Assembly (NCBI GenBank): GCA_041395245.1
Contig: JAWLAY010000019.1
Coordinates: forward strand, 28,597-92,596
Origin: Aquimonas sp041395245
GTDB taxonomy: Bacteria > Pseudomonadota > Gammaproteobacteria > Xanthomonadales > Xanthomonadaceae
Reading direction: 5' to 3'
DNA: 64,000 bases
Numbering within the stretch: position 1 is the stretch's first letter; each line of letters opens with the position of its first letter. This document shows positions 45,796 through 54,119 of this stretch, one piece after another. The notes beneath the pieces were generated by a model. That model did no database searches. It saw only the letters and a program-made list of their open reading frames with translations, and had not been told where the DNA came from. The translations under genes and the position numbers were made by a program.

Positions 45796-46938
45796 ATGCG
45801 CAGTCAACGAATCAGTATTCTCGGTTGCGGCTTTGCCGCCTTGACCGCCGTCCGCGAACTGCGTCGTCGCGCGCCGGACGTGATCATCGATCTGATTGCC
45901 CCGAGCACCGAATTTATTTATCTGCCCAGCTTGATCTGGGTGCCAACTGGCCGCCGCAAGAGCGAGGACCTCAAGGTCGATGTGCAGGGGTTTCTGCGCA
46001 GGTATCGCGTCAACTTCCATGCGGCGCGCGTGCGTGGTCTCGACGACGGCGGACGTCGCGTCATTACCGATCAGGGAGAGTTCGCCAACGATGCCCTGTT
46101 GATTGCGACGGGTGGGCGTTTCATTCGAAAGCTGCCTGGCATCGAGCACGCATTGACCCTCTGCGAAGGGTTGGATGCCGCCGAACGCATCCGCGAACGC
46201 CTGCTGTCGATGCAAAGCGGGCGCATCGCCCTGGGCTTCGGTGGCAACCCGCAAGAGCCTTCCGCCATGCGCGGCGGACCGATGTTCGAATTGTTGTTCG
46301 GCATCGATACCTGGCTGCGCGAGCAAGGCCGACGCCAACACGTCGAACTGACCTTCTTCAATGCGGCGGCGGAACCCGGCAAGCGTCTCGGCGAGAAGGC
46401 CGTTTCGGGATTGCTGGCAGAAATGGCCCGGCGTCGCATCGATACGCACCTTGGACACAAACCGCTTGGCTTCAGCGAGCGCGGCGTCGATACCGAAGGC
46501 GGTCATCTGAATGCCGACCTGGTGCTTTTCATGCCGGGTCTCACCGGACCGGCGTGGGCCATTGACAGCGGTCTGACGCTGTCACCGGGTGGGTTCTTCA
46601 AGGCCGATCAATACTGTCGCGTCGACGGGGCGGAACGGGTATTCGTCGCTGGCGATGCGGGTAGCTATCCGGGTCCGGACTGGTTGCCCAAGCAAGCGCA
46701 CATGGCCGACCTGCAGGCCCGCGCCGCCGCGAAGAATGTGCTGCTGGCGCTCGATGGCAAGGCGCCGGAAGCGACACCCCGCCCAGAACTCATCTGCATC
46801 GTCGATACCCTGGACAGCGGCATCCTCATTTACCGTGATCCCAAGTGGTCCTTTCTGTTGCCCGCTTCGCGCCTGTTTCATTGGGCGAAGCGTGCCTTCG
46901 AGCGACAATACTTGCGGCCTTATCGACGAAAATCGTGA
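45796..46938 (+). CDS. FAD-dependent oxidoreductase, SQR/NDH-2-like
   Basis: 380 aa. N-terminal FAD fold with ISILGCGFAALTAVRELRR (GxGxxxL type), second dinucleotide region with ALLIATGGR, then AERVFVAGDAGSYPG (FAD ATG/GD motif). It resembles sulfide:quinone reductase-like proteins. The SQR cysteine pair is not evident (the only cysteines are scattered), so sulfide oxidation is doubtful. The ATG 45796 has TTGGAG 8 bases ahead. Linked to a TonB receptor it may be a reductase for the imported ligand, e.g. a ferric or other metal complex; this is inference. No signal peptide seen. Confidence 0.83.
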   Translation: MRSQRISILGCGFAALTAVRELRRRAPDVIIDLIAPSTEFIYLPSLIWVPTGRRKSEDLKVDVQGFLRRYRVNFHAARVRGLDDGGRRVITDQGEFANDALLIATGGRFIRKLPGIEHALTLCEGLDAAERIRERLLSMQSGRIALGFGGNPQEPSAMRGGPMFELLFGIDTWLREQGRRQHVELTFFNAAAEPGKRLGEKAVSGLLAEMARRRIDTHLGHKPLGFSERGVDTEGGHLNADLVLFMPGLTGPAWAIDSGLTLSPGGFFKADQYCRVDGAERVFVAGDAGSYPGPDWLPKQAHMADLQARAAAKNVLLALDGKAPEATPRPELICIVDTLDSGILIYRDPKWSFLLPASRLFHWAKRAFERQYLRPYRRKS

Positions 46939-47021
46939 ACGCGATGATGGGGCCTTGGCGTTGATGTACCGTCGATCAAGGCAGATGATGCAGGTGCCGC
47001 ACAAGCATCGGGAGTGCTGTG

Positions 47022-47540
47022 ATGAATCGTTCACCCGTTCGCCGTTTGCCAAGTATCGTGCTCGTATTCCTCCTGAGTAGCAGTGGACCTTTCGCCGCTG
47101 CTGACAACGTTCCAACCTTGAGTGGAGAAATGACTGTGCCATCCATCGCCAAAGGTCGCTTCACCGTGACGTTGACACCGCAGCCACTGTCGGACGTGGC
47201 GGCGGGTGCCTCGCTGGGTCGGATGTCCATCGACAAAGTGTTTTCCGGCGATCTCGAAGGCAGCAGTCGCGGTGAAATGCTCAGTGTGATGGGTGCGGTC
47301 AAAGGCTCGGCAGGTTACGTCGCCATGGAGCGCGTCACCGCCACGTTGCAGGGCCACCACGGCAGCTTTGCCCTGCAGCACAGCGGCACCATGGATCGTG
47401 GCACGCCCTCACTCGCCGTCAGCGTGGTGCCGGATTCCGGCACGGACGCGCTGACCGGTCTGAGCGGACATATGCAGATCGAGATCACCGGCGGCGAGCA
47501 TTTCTACACCTTCGAGTATGTGCTGCCCGCCGCACCATGA
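47022..47540 (+). CDS. DUF3224 domain protein, secreted
   Basis: 172 aa with a signal peptide (~1-27). The mature protein has the DUF3224 fold (beta-barrel, allene-oxide-cyclase-like) with FTVTLTPQPLSD, SKGEMLSVMGAVKGSAGYVAMERVTATLQGHHGSFALQHSGTMDRG in outline, and GLSGHMQIEITGGEHFYTFEY at the end. Family function unknown. ATG 47022 behind GGGAG. Follows the flavoprotein by 83 bases on the same strand; it may or may not share its message. Confidence 0.82.
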   Translation: MNRSPVRRLPSIVLVFLLSSSGPFAAADNVPTLSGEMTVPSIAKGRFTVTLTPQPLSDVAAGASLGRMSIDKVFSGDLEGSSRGEMLSVMGAVKGSAGYVAMERVTATLQGHHGSFALQHSGTMDRGTPSLAVSVVPDSGTDALTGLSGHMQIEITGGEHFYTFEYVLPAAP

Positions 47541-47583
47541 CGCGATTGATGACCGTGCGCGTCGATGCGACGACCGCTTCAAC

Positions 47584-48876
47584 TTACGGTTGCTGCAGAT
47601 AGTCCAGACTCAATTGCAGCAGGGCACGGGTGCCGAGTGGCAGGGCGCCTTCGTCGAGGAAGAACTCGGGTGAGTGGTTGCTGGGCGCTTGGCGCGGGTC
47701 CTGATCGGCGGGTGTGGAACCGACGAAGAAGAACAGCCCCGGTACTTCGTTGGCATACAGCGAGAAATCCTCCGAGCCCATCACCAGGGGCATCGCCACA
47801 ACGTTGCCTTCGCCTGCAGCCTTCATCAGGCTGGGGCGCATCTGCTCGGTGAGTGCTTGATCGTTGGCCGTGACCGGGTAGCCGGTTTCGCTCGGCACGT
47901 CGGCCTGCACGGTCGCGCCGTGGGCGGCAGCGACGTGGGTCGCGATGTCGCGCAATTGTTGGTTGACCTGCTCGCGCATGCCGCTGTCGAAGGTACGGAT
48001 GGTGCCGAGCAGTTCGACCTCTTCGGGAATGATGTTGTAGCGCACGCCGCCCTTGAACACGCCGAAGGTGACGACCACCGGCAGTTTGCTGATGTCGTTG
48101 CGACGGCTGACGATGGTCTGCGCGGTGCTGACGATGTCGGCGGCGGCGACGATGGGATCGACGCCCATCCACGGCGCGGAGCCATGCGCCTGGCGGCCTT
48201 TGACGACAATGCGGAAACGATCCGATGCGGCCATGGTGGGGCCGCCGCGATACCCGAGCTTGCCGACGTTCAAGGTGCTGAAGACGTGCAGGCCGAATAC
48301 GGCTTCGGGCTTGAACTCCTTGAACAGGCCTTGCTTGAGCATCAGTTCGGCGCCGCCTTCCTCGCCATCGGGCGGGCCTTCCTCGGCGGGCTGGAAGATG
48401 AACATGACCTCGCCCGGAAGGTCCTCGCGCACGCTGGCGAGTGCCTGTGCCACGCCCATCAGGATGGAGGTATGTGCGTCATGACCGCAGGCGTGCATCA
48501 CCCCGACTTTTTCGCCGCGATATTCGGTCGTCGCTTTCGATTCGAAGGGCAAGCCGCTGCGTTCGGTGACCGGTAGTGCGTCCATGTCGGCACGCAGCGC
48601 AATGCGTTTGCCGGGCTTGCCGCCGCGCAGGATGCCGACCACGCCGGTATGTGCCACGCCGGTCTGCACCTCCATGCCCAGTGCGCGCAAATGTTCGGCA
48701 ACTTTGCGCGAGGTTTCGAACTCGCGATTGCCCAGTTCGGGGAACTGATGCAGATCGCGGCGCCAGGTCAGCACGTTCGCGCCGACCTGATCGGCCAGTG
48801 AGTTGGCGTCCGGCAAGGGGTTTGCGGTGGCCGCCGTGGCGGACAGCAGAGCGAGGGCGAGCAAGGTCTGGCGCAT
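47584..48876 (-). CDS. M20D amidohydrolase, periplasmic (hippurate hydrolase/IAA-amino-acid hydrolase-like)
   Basis: 430 aa with a signal peptide (~1-18, cleavage TATA-NP). Metal motifs: RADMDALPV (Asp bridging), MHACGHDAHTSIL (Cys/His), catalytic PAEEGPPDGEEGG, the dimerisation domain, and late GSEDFS. M20D members cleave N-acyl or amide bonds of amino acids. Start 48876 chosen for the signal peptide. Downstream of the acyltransferase by 75 bases on the same strand. Confidence 0.92.
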   Translation of the reverse strand: MRQTLLALALLSATAATANPLPDANSLADQVGANVLTWRRDLHQFPELGNREFETSRKVAEHLRALGMEVQTGVAHTGVVGILRGGKPGKRIALRADMDALPVTERSGLPFESKATTEYRGEKVGVMHACGHDAHTSILMGVAQALASVREDLPGEVMFIFQPAEEGPPDGEEGGAELMLKQGLFKEFKPEAVFGLHVFSTLNVGKLGYRGGPTMAASDRFRIVVKGRQAHGSAPWMGVDPIVAAADIVSTAQTIVSRRNDISKLPVVVTFGVFKGGVRYNIIPEEVELLGTIRTFDSGMREQVNQQLRDIATHVAAAHGATVQADVPSETGYPVTANDQALTEQMRPSLMKAAGEGNVVAMPLVMGSEDFSLYANEVPGLFFFVGSTPADQDPRQAPSNHSPEFFLDEGALPLGTRALLQLSLDYLQQP

Positions 48877-48951
48877 GGCGAGTGATCCCCGAGCAAGGTG
48901 ACTGGACGACGCGCTGCAGTGTCGCAGAGACCGCGCGATGGCGTACAGCAC

Positions 48952-50259
48952 TCACGCGTCGGTGGGTTGATTCCGCGCCGACACAAGACGATGCAGTCCA
49001 CTTTGCACCGCCCGATTCACCCAGGTCACCCAGCGCGCATCAAGACGCGCCAGCAATGTGGCCAGTGAAAACGTCAGTGCACAGGTCAAGGCCAGATTGA
49101 TCAACACGGCGGGCAAGGGCGGCAAGGCGCGCAGTTGCAGATGCAGGTAGCTGGACGCGCTGAACAGCAGCAGCGGATGCAGCAGGTAGAGCGGAAAGGA
49201 AATCTCGCCCAGCCATTTCGCCAGTCGGTTCTGCAGCCCATGCTGCAGCGAGCCGTTGCGCCCGAACAGCATCACCAGCAGTGCCGCAACCGCCGCGTAG
49301 ATCAGCGTGCGCGCGTCGTGCGAATCGAGTGCGTTCGGCATCCAGGCGTACGCGCCAATCGGCAGGAAGTAACCGTAGAAATACACCGCCACGATCAGCA
49401 GTCCGACACTGAGCCCGCGCGGAAACGGACGGCGATCAAGTCGGTCGCGGTAGGCCAGCATCAGACCCAGGACGAAGCACAGGTAGTAGGTCGATATTCC
49501 GGTCAGCCAGGCGCCCGCCAACAGCCATATCAACCAGCGCAGCAAGACGTTTCTTGCTTTCAAGGTGAGAAAGGCCAGCGCAAACACCGCGAAGCTGCCG
49601 AAGAACTCGAAGCGCATCGTCCACAGATTGCTGTTGTAGAAGATCTCGCCGTGCACGAAGGTGCGCCAGACGCCTTCGAGAAAGGCTTGCCAAAGCGAGG
49701 GCGAAAATCCCTCGGGCAGTCCGGCGGAGCCGAGTGTGCGCAGCCAGGTCGAGTCGCTGGACGCGCTGGCCGGTTCATGCAGGTAAGCGCCCGCCGACAT
49801 CATCAACGCAGCGGCGACCGTGGTCAGTGTCGTCAGCATGGCCAGTCGCGGCCAGCGCTTGAGCGCCGCAGAGATCAGGCTACTGCCACGACCACGGCGG
49901 AAATGGCCGATGCTCAGCACATAGCCCGACAGCACAAAAAAGAAGGTCACCGCCGCGGTGGCGTTGATCGCGGCAAACCAGGGTGTACCGACGATGCCGA
50001 GCGAGGTGTAGCCCGGTAGCTGCAGGGCCGCCAGCAGGCCATGGCTGTGGGGCGCAAAGGCGAGCCAGAAATGACTGACGAAGACCATCAGCGAGGCGAT
50101 GCCGCGCAGTGCTTCCAGCGCGATGACTTTGCGCGCCGTCGATGGCGTACCGGCGGGCGTGGCGACCGGGTCCGCGAGTAGTTGCTTGGCTTCGGTCATC
50201 GCATGAGACGGCGCGGCATACGCAGGTGATTGATCAGGGGTCGGGCTGCCGCCAGTCAT
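48952..50259 (-). CDS. Acyltransferase family 3 membrane protein
   Basis: 435 aa with about ten TMs. Motifs: IALEALRGIASLMVFVSHFW (R/H of the active site), FFFVLSGYVLS, WTMRFEFFGS and GEISFPLYLLHP near the end. Such proteins O-acetylate or O-acylate surface sugars or lipids in the inner membrane. The ATG 50259 is chosen; an upstream TTG would add a short tail. The substrate is unknown and the neighbours do not define it. Confidence 0.9.
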   Translation of the reverse strand: MTGGSPTPDQSPAYAAPSHAMTEAKQLLADPVATPAGTPSTARKVIALEALRGIASLMVFVSHFWLAFAPHSHGLLAALQLPGYTSLGIVGTPWFAAINATAAVTFFFVLSGYVLSIGHFRRGRGSSLISAALKRWPRLAMLTTLTTVAAALMMSAGAYLHEPASASSDSTWLRTLGSAGLPEGFSPSLWQAFLEGVWRTFVHGEIFYNSNLWTMRFEFFGSFAVFALAFLTLKARNVLLRWLIWLLAGAWLTGISTYYLCFVLGLMLAYRDRLDRRPFPRGLSVGLLIVAVYFYGYFLPIGAYAWMPNALDSHDARTLIYAAVAALLVMLFGRNGSLQHGLQNRLAKWLGEISFPLYLLHPLLLFSASSYLHLQLRALPPLPAVLINLALTCALTFSLATLLARLDARWVTWVNRAVQSGLHRLVSARNQPTDA

Positions 50260-50326
50260 GCGGGCTTCTGTTCGAGTGTCGCAGATGTCGTACAACACCG
50301 CATCGTGCAGCGTGGCGAGATGCCGA

Positions 50327-51121
50327 TCAACGCCACAACAAGGACAGCCCGATCAGAAACAGGAATCCGGCAAACACGCGCTTCAAGGCCGGTCCGGAGA
50401 GGCGATGTGCGAGTTGCGCACCGTAGGGCGCGACCAGTACCGATGCCGCCGCGATGCCGATTGCGGCGGGCAGATACACATAGCCCACGCTGCCGGGCAG
50501 ATTGGGTGTCGCCGGGGTCGAAAGTGCGTAGCTGACAGCACTCGACAGTGCGATGGCAACGCCACAGGCGCTGGAGGTGCCCACCGCTCGCACGGGCGCA
50601 ACACCCAGCCAGACCAACAAGGGCACGGTCAGACTGCCGCCGCCGATGCCGACCACGGCGGATAGCGCACCAATGCCACCACCGGCTCCGACCAGCCAGA
50701 GCGAGGTCGGCGCGGCGTCGTTGGCGCGCGTCGGTCGTGGCGTCCCAAAGGCCAACTGACTGCCCGCCAGCAGACAGAATCCTGCGACGAGGTAGCGCAG
50801 GGTTTCACTGCTCAGGGTGGTGGCAAAACGGCTGCCCAGGACGGCGCCGATCAGCAAGCCGGGCACCAGTCGCCAGACACTTGGCCACAACACGCTGCCG
50901 CGGCGCTGATGGGAGCGCGCCGACGACAGGCCGGTGAAGATAATGCTGCCGAGCGATGTCGCCAGCGCGACCTGCATCACCTGTTCGGCTGGCACGCCCT
51001 GCAGCGGCAGCAACCAGGCCAACGCCGCGACGATGACCAAACCGCCACCGACGCCCAGCAAACCTGCCAACAGACCCGCGCAGGCACCCAGCAGCGGATA
51101 CAGCAACCAACCCATCGTCAT
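50327..51121 (-). CDS. TauE/SafE family transporter
   Basis: 264 aa with eight predicted TMs in two repeats, each beginning with the family's glycine motif (AGLLAGLLGVGGGLVIV and GALSAVVGIGGGSLTVPLL). ATG 51121 behind AGGGAG. These exporters move sulfite, organosulfonates or small organic anions. It is divergent from the transglycosylase by 72 bases and is probably the first of three co-oriented genes on the minus strand. Confidence 0.92.
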   Translation of the reverse strand: MTMGWLLYPLLGACAGLLAGLLGVGGGLVIVAALAWLLPLQGVPAEQVMQVALATSLGSIIFTGLSSARSHQRRGSVLWPSVWRLVPGLLIGAVLGSRFATTLSSETLRYLVAGFCLLAGSQLAFGTPRPTRANDAAPTSLWLVGAGGGIGALSAVVGIGGGSLTVPLLVWLGVAPVRAVGTSSACGVAIALSSAVSYALSTPATPNLPGSVGYVYLPAAIGIAAASVLVAPYGAQLAHRLSGPALKRVFAGFLFLIGLSLLWR

Positions 51122-51193
51122 CGACCCGCTCCCTGCGTTTTCCTGCCCGCTACACTGCCGCATCGCAGCAACAGAACCAAGGGATGGTGAGCC

Positions 51194-53140
51194 ATGAGGC
51201 GAAATTGGATAGCGCTGACATTCGGTCTGATGGGATTGATGGCAAACACCGGGGTGCTGGCGGAATCCACCTCGCGCCTTGCGGATCTGCGCGGCGCTCT
51301 GCACGCCGCCGAAAAGGAATCCGAGGGCGCGCTGCGCAGCTATCGCAGTCGGCTGGGCAACGATCCACTGTGGCAATGGGTCGACTACGCGGCACTGCGT
51401 CGACAAACCGCGCCGCTGAGCGAATCGCAAGTCCGTACCTTTCTGGATCGCTACGGCGACACACCGTCCAGCGCCGGACTGCGTGCCTTGTACCTTCGCC
51501 AACTGGCCACACGCCAGGACTGGTCGACCTTCGCCCGCTGGTATGTGGGCAGCGACGATGTGGCCTTGCAATGCCACGCACTCAGCGCGCGAATCGCCGT
51601 CAATCCGGGCGACGGCGTGCTCGACGACGCATTGGCGATGTGGCTGAGTGGCGACTCGGTCGACAGCGCCTGCGATCCGGCCTTCGCCGAGTTGCGCCGT
51701 CGCGGACGCCTGGATGCCGAGGCGATTCGGCAACGCATCGCTCTGGCCGTCGAGCGTGGCAACACCGGCCTGATGCGCTTTCTTGCCAAGGAGCTGCCTG
51801 CCGACGAGCGCGCCCTGATCGAGCGCTACGCGCGTTTCATCGACAACCCGGATTCGGGCGCAGCGCCATGGCGCGCATCGGCATTGCGCGATGCGGTGAT
51901 CCGCACCGGCCTGCAACGCCTGGCGCGGCGCCAGCCCGAAGCCGCCGTCGATGTCGTCAACGCACTGGCACCCGCACTGTCTCCAGCCCTGCTTGGCGAG
52001 GCCAGAAATGCCATTGCCCTGTGGACCGCCGCCAACGGACTGCCCAGCGCACGGGCGCGTATGCGCGAAGTCCCGCAGCAGGCCTTCGATGCCCGTCTGC
52101 ACGAATGGAATGTTCGTAGCGCACTCTCCGCCAGCGATGCGCAGGCGGCACTGGACGCCATCGCCGCGATGCCCAGCGAGCAACGCCTGCAGCCGCGTTG
52201 GCAACTTGCCGAAGCACGGCTGCGCGAAGCGCGCGGGCAAACCGAGCTGGCCAATGCGGCCTACCGACGCGCTGCCAGTAGCGCCAGCTTTCACGGCTTT
52301 CTTGCCGCCGATCTGATCCAGCAGCCGTATACCTTGTGCCCGCTGTCTGCCGCGCCTGCTGCCGACGGCGCGTCGGCGCTGCAGCACCAGCCGGGATTCC
52401 AGCGTGCACTGGATCTGTTCCAACTCGACCGCGTCAGCTGGGCGACGCAGGAATGGGATCGCGTCGTGCCGTCCTTGCCGCTGCCGCTGCAGGCCGCCGC
52501 CGTGCAACGCGCCCTCGCCATCGGCTGGTACGACCGCGCCGCACAGACGCTAGGCAGCGGCGACGGCATGCGCTACTACCGCCAGCGTTTTCCGCAACCG
52601 TATGCCCGGCAACTGCGTGCGGAAGCGCGCCAGCATGACCTCGATCCCGCCTGGGTCGCCGGCCTGATCCGTTCGGAAAGCGTCTGGATGGCGAACGCGC
52701 GCTCGCATGCCGACGCACGCGGCCTGATGCAACTGCTGCCCGGCACCGGACAACTCACCGCGCGTCGACTGGGCATGCCATGGAAGGGCGGCGACAGCCT
52801 CTACCACGCACCGACCAATCTGAGCCTTGGCACCGCCTACCTGCGGCAGATGCGCGACCGTTACAAGGGGCAAGCCTTTCTCGCCACCGCCGCCTACAAC
52901 GCCGGCCCCGGCGCCGTCGAGCGTTGGCTGACCCAACGCCCGATGCAAGGCCTGTTGGCCGACCCGATCCTGTGGATCGAGACCATCCCCTTTCTGGAAA
53001 CCCGCGACTACGTCTCCCGCGTCATGGCCTTCAGCGTGATCTACGACTGGCGCGCCAAACGCCAACCCCGCTCACTCTGGGCACGACTGCGCGGCGAACA
53101 CGATGGCGCGACGAGAGGGTTTCGGTGTTCGGCGATGTAG
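51194..53140 (+). CDS. slt: Soluble lytic murein transglycosylase
   Basis: 648 aa with a signal peptide (~1-23). A long helical superhelix (residues ~30-460) forms the doughnut. The C-terminal lysozyme-like SLT domain has catalytic Glu in GLIRSESVWM, then GLMQLLPGTGQ, and AYNAGPGAVERWL. It cleaves glycan strands to 1,6-anhydro-muropeptides in the periplasm. Length near E. coli Slt70 (645 aa). Divergent from the TauE-type gene. Confidence 0.94.
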   Translation: MRRNWIALTFGLMGLMANTGVLAESTSRLADLRGALHAAEKESEGALRSYRSRLGNDPLWQWVDYAALRRQTAPLSESQVRTFLDRYGDTPSSAGLRALYLRQLATRQDWSTFARWYVGSDDVALQCHALSARIAVNPGDGVLDDALAMWLSGDSVDSACDPAFAELRRRGRLDAEAIRQRIALAVERGNTGLMRFLAKELPADERALIERYARFIDNPDSGAAPWRASALRDAVIRTGLQRLARRQPEAAVDVVNALAPALSPALLGEARNAIALWTAANGLPSARARMREVPQQAFDARLHEWNVRSALSASDAQAALDAIAAMPSEQRLQPRWQLAEARLREARGQTELANAAYRRAASSASFHGFLAADLIQQPYTLCPLSAAPAADGASALQHQPGFQRALDLFQLDRVSWATQEWDRVVPSLPLPLQAAAVQRALAIGWYDRAAQTLGSGDGMRYYRQRFPQPYARQLRAEARQHDLDPAWVAGLIRSESVWMANARSHADARGLMQLLPGTGQLTARRLGMPWKGGDSLYHAPTNLSLGTAYLRQMRDRYKGQAFLATAAYNAGPGAVERWLTQRPMQGLLADPILWIETIPFLETRDYVSRVMAFSVIYDWRAKRQPRSLWARLRGEHDGATRGFRCSAM

Positions 53141-53417
53141 ATGACCGAGCCCGGCGATGTTCGGACCAGTTGATCGTTGGATGGATGGCACCCGACCTAG
53201 CATCACAGTGCGGACTCGGCACCGTACAGTAGCCGCGTGGCGGGATTGGCCTGCCGCCAGCGGCGACGATGCAGTGAGCGGTGAGGAGCGATGGATCAAG
53301 GGCCACGCGGTGTTCGCGGGGCAGCGACGTGCTCCGTTATGTGCGTTCCTTGTCGACGTGGCGAGCACCGCGCGCGGCTGGGTTCAAAGATCTCTGTGTC
53401 GAGCTTGATGTGTCAAA

Positions 53418-53437
53418 AGTGATACTGTAGTGTCACT
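53418..53437 (+). promoter_or_regulatory. Operator dyad of the toxin-antitoxin pair
   Basis: AGTGATACT-gt-AGTGTCACT, arms matching 8 of 9, ending 2 bases before the antitoxin ATG. Autorepression by antitoxin/toxin complexes is the rule in this family. Confidence 0.6.
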
Positions 53438-53439
53438 CG

Positions 53440-53697
53440 ATGCGTACCGAACTCGTCACCACGTTGAAGCGCCAAGCCACCGAGCTCCTTGCGGATATTG
53501 AGCGTGACAAGAAGCCGATCCTGATCACCCAGCATGGCTTGCCAAGTGCCTATCTGGTTGACGTGGAGAGTTATCAGCTCCTGCAGGAGCGCATGACGGT
53601 GCTGGAAGGCATCGCCCGTGGGGAAATGGCCATTGCCGAGGGGCGTACCTTGACCCAGTCTCAGGCTGAGACGCGACTTTCCCGATGGCTCAAGTAG
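53440..53697 (+). CDS. Phd/YefM-type antitoxin
   Basis: 85 aa. The N-terminal DNA-binding and dimer part is ELVTTLKRQATELLADIERDKKPILITQHGLPSAYLVDVESY, given in outline; the rest is a flexible C-terminal toxin-binding tail (TLTQSQAETRLSRWLK). This is the Phd/YefM fold. It neutralises the toxin encoded next (13-base overlap) and should bind the dyad upstream. About 300 bases with no recognisable gene separate it from slt. Confidence 0.9.
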   Translation: MRTELVTTLKRQATELLADIERDKKPILITQHGLPSAYLVDVESYQLLQERMTVLEGIARGEMAIAEGRTLTQSQAETRLSRWLK

Positions 53698-54011
53698 TCT
53701 GGACGGAACCGGCCGTCGCTGACCTGGAGGCGATCGCGGACTTCATCGCGATTGAGAACCCGATGGCCGCAAAGGCACTGGTTCAGCGGATCATCCAGCA
53801 CACTCGACAACTTGCAGACCACCCGGAAAGTGGTAGCCGCCCGAAAGAGCTCGGTGTACGCAGTCGTTACCGTCAGATTGTCGAGCCGCCTTGCCGGATT
53901 TTTTATCGCTTCGACGGCGCACAGGTTTACATCGTCCACGCCATGCGCACGGAGCGCGTGTTGAGGCGGAGCGCACTGACGCGTGCAGTGGCCAAAGCCG
54001 ATCCTCAATAG
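53685..54011 (+). CDS. ParE/RelE-type toxin
   Basis: 108 aa. The sequence opens VVWTEPAVADLEAIADFIA, then NPMAAKALVQRIIQHTRQLADHPESGSR, and later IFYRFDGAQVYIVHAMRTER, the RelE/ParE superfamily pattern. ParE members poison gyrase and RelE members cleave mRNA; the sequence leans to ParE (NP-x-AA, no evident RelE catalytic set). Coupled to the antitoxin by a 13-base overlap. Confidence 0.9.
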   Translation: MAQVVWTEPAVADLEAIADFIAIENPMAAKALVQRIIQHTRQLADHPESGSRPKELGVRSRYRQIVEPPCRIFYRFDGAQVYIVHAMRTERVLRRSALTRAVAKADPQ

Positions 54012-54119
54012 CGCGCGACGTCAGCGCCGATTGCCCGCGTTGCGGTGGCGCGATGAAATCACGAAGCGCTCCCCGTGCTGCAATACGGCCCGCGCGCCGC
54101 GCGCGCGGGCTGAAAAATC

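Noticed and set aside
51141..52507. Long minus-strand extension upstream of the TauE-type gene
   Set aside because: It runs through slt in antisense; the transporter fold begins at 51121 with a good ribosome site.
54024..54075. Short stretch reading CPRCGGAMKSRSA, like a topoisomerase zinc finger
   Set aside because: Only about 13 residues, no open frame of fitting length, and it lies in the short gap after the toxin gene; chance is likely.
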